Positions 5,929-6,844 of a stretch of DNA of 6,844 nt are shown piece by piece. Position 1 is the first letter of the stretch. Every line of letters begins with the position of its first letter. Under the pieces are notes generated by a model. It saw only the letters and a list, made by a program, of their open reading frames with translations. It ran no database searches and had not been told where the DNA came from. Origin of the DNA: Pseudomonadota bacterium (GTDB taxonomy: Bacteria; Desulfobacterota; Syntrophia; Syntrophales; JADFWA01); contig JAUWQS010000086.1 of the NCBI GenBank assembly GCA_030610915.1, positions 1 to 6,844 on the forward strand, written 5' to 3'. The translations under genes and the position numbers were made by a program.

Positions 5929-5954
5929 GCACGGACAAACGAGTTTGTCCATGC
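5929..5954 (-). repeat. GGACAAAC hairpin module, copy B
   Basis: GCACGGACAAAC (5929-5940) faces GTTTGTCCATGC (5943-5954). The module with its GGCGGGTGG-type flank (read on the minus strand from about 5963) is the inverted copy of 3493-3518. The one non-Watson-Crick position is G-U in minus-strand RNA, the strand of the oxidoreductase gene that ends 77 nt upstream. Confidence 0.75.
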
Positions 5955-6031
5955 CACCCGCCCGGTTTGAGCTTTCAGCTCTTCCCGCTTTTCCTAACAG
6001 TCTTCAGCCTTCAGTCTATCCACCTAAGCAG

Positions 6032-6844
6032 TTACAGCTTTCTTCTCAAAGACTGGGCTGCAATCTGAATGGGATCCCATGCACCACCAAAAGGCGGAGA
6101 ATATGCCAGGTCCATGTAACCGATCTCGTCAATGTCCATACCCGACCATAGACAGGCAGATAGAGTATTTATCCTGCTTACCGCTCCGCCATGGCCGACA
6201 GCCTGGGCGCCTAAAAGTTTTCCGGAATACTTATCCGCAATAAGCATCAGCACAAGCTTCTGCCCCCTGTTCATGGATCGGGCGACAGGAGACCCCGATG
6301 TAATCGTACTCACGGGATGATAACCATGCCTAACGGCTTCTCTTTCATCAATACCTGTAGCAGCAACCTCAAGGCCGAATATCTTGAGAGACCGAGCGCC
6401 GACAATGCCCGGAAACGTCATCGGATGGTTCCCGATATTACGACCGGCGACGCGTCCCTGTTTGTTGGCAACATCTCCCATAGGAATATATACCCAATCT
6501 CTGCTTACACGATGAAATACTTCACAACAGTCACCGACGGCGTAAACCTCTTTACGGGAAGTTTGTTGCGAGAAATTCACCTTAATGGCGCCCGATTCCC
6601 CCAATTGAAGACCGATTTCTTCAGCCAGTTTTATGTTCGGTCTCACACCGAGAGTACATAAAATAAGATCTGCTTCCATCTCTCCATCATTAGTAATTAA
6701 ACGAAGTGGTGATTCAGCGCCGCCTTTTTCAATGGCCACCGGTGTCCTGTGTGGAATAAAGCAAACCTGATTATCATTGATTTCTTCAAGAATCATCTTC
6801 GAAAACTCAGGGTCCCATTTTTTGACGGGCAGCGCACCTCTGTA
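6032..6844 (-). CDS. FAD-dependent pyridine nucleotide-disulfide oxidoreductase, CoA-disulfide reductase/NADH oxidase type (C-terminal part, 5' end outside window)
   Basis: The frame is open from the right edge to the stop at 6032, giving 270 residues without the start; an internal ATG at 6796 is not the real start. The fragment begins in the NAD(P)H domain, then TLGVRPNIKLAEEIGL (64-79) leads to the FAD-contact motif YAVGDC (101-106). PMGDVANKQGRVAGRNI (121-137) is the helix typical of this family. The C-terminal dimerisation domain follows and ends in YSPPFGGAWDPIQIAAQ (248-264), the counterpart of the YAPPF motif whose Tyr acts in CoA-disulfide reductase and related NADH oxidases. The protein ends there, so there is no C-terminal rhodanese domain. 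The redox cysteine expected near residue 40 and the FAD-binding N-terminus lie outside the window, so CoA-disulfide reductase, NADH oxidase and sulfur/persulfide reductase cannot be told apart. It points toward argG but is separated by 453 bp. Confidence 0.88.
   Translation of the reverse strand, partial: YRGALPVKKWDPEFSKMILEEINDNQVCFIPHRTPVAIEKGGAESPLRLITNDGEMEADLILCTLGVRPNIKLAEEIGLQLGESGAIKVNFSQQTSRKEVYAVGDCCEVFHRVSRDWVYIPMGDVANKQGRVAGRNIGNHPMTFPGIVGARSLKIFGLEVAATGIDEREAVRHGYHPVSTITSGSPVARSMNRGQKLVLMLIADKYSGKLLGAQAVGHGGAVSRINTLSACLWSGMDIDEIGYMDLAYSPPFGGAWDPIQIAAQSLRRKL

Larger units (their letters stand above)
5579..6031. other. 453-bp gene-free spacer with repeats, argG upstream region
   Basis: The part nearest argG (5596-5760) is AT-rich, has a short GTGGG/CCCAC palindrome near 5635-5650, and presumably contains the argG promoter, though no good pair of hexamers was found. 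The part from 5765 to about 6016 is repeat DNA: three GTAGCGGA-type units, a second GGACAAAC hairpin module, the short palindrome GAGCTTTCAGCTC (5969-5981) and TTCAGCC heptads (6003-6016). A short plus-strand open frame at 5906-6151 crosses this repeat DNA and enters the oxidoreductase antisense, and is not credible as a gene. Confidence 0.75.

Noticed and set aside
5906..6151. Short plus-strand open frame in the argG-oxidoreductase gap
   Set aside because: It starts in palindromic repeat DNA and continues antisense into the oxidoreductase, with a low-complexity product.

Overview
The window holds five protein-coding genes, the last running off the right edge. The first three encode the parts of a coenzyme B12-dependent acyl-CoA mutase: a MeaB-type GTPase chaperone (287-1273, +), the catalytic large subunit (1538-3271, +) and a separate small B12-binding subunit (3827-4231, +). 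Two genes then lie on the minus strand: argininosuccinate synthase argG (4379-5578), convergent with the small subunit, and the C-terminal 270 residues of a flavin-dependent pyridine nucleotide-disulfide oxidoreductase of the CoA-disulfide reductase/NADH oxidase type (6032-6844).

The organism looks like an uncultured bacterium of moderate GC content. Good Shine-Dalgarno sites, a mutase split into two chains and spacers full of palindromic and short-period repeats are compatible with Desulfobacterota-like or Planctomycetota-like anaerobes, but nothing here fixes the phylum. No rRNA, tRNA, phage gene, transposase or CRISPR array was seen.

Region by region: 1-286 is a leader with one candidate three-stem nested hairpin (20-96) and no clear gene. 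The 3' end of meaB runs into a 15-bp tandem repeat that adds a short repetitive tail to the protein. The 264-bp meaB-mutase gap carries decayed repeats of the same kind and then a long G-tract hairpin directly before the mutase Shine-Dalgarno. The two mutase subunit genes are separated by 555 bp packed with at least five kinds of repeat. The 453-bp gap between argG and the oxidoreductase carries several of the same modules, one of them inverted relative to its copy in the first gap.

Function: the three mutase genes should act together. The large and small chains form the enzyme that interconverts a branched malonyl-CoA-type thioester and its linear isomer, classically methylmalonyl-CoA and succinyl-CoA, and MeaB guards cofactor loading. 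The tyrosine and arginine that recognise the carboxylate in methylmalonyl-CoA mutase are present, but the substrate-channel segment before them carries about 13 extra residues rich in Gly, Ala and Ser, so the true substrate is open. argG (arginine synthesis) and the oxidoreductase (thiol/disulfide or NADH redox) have no evident link to the mutase. I do not see a clearly new multi-gene system. The points most worth following are the divergent mutase and the modular, structure-conserving intergenic repeats.
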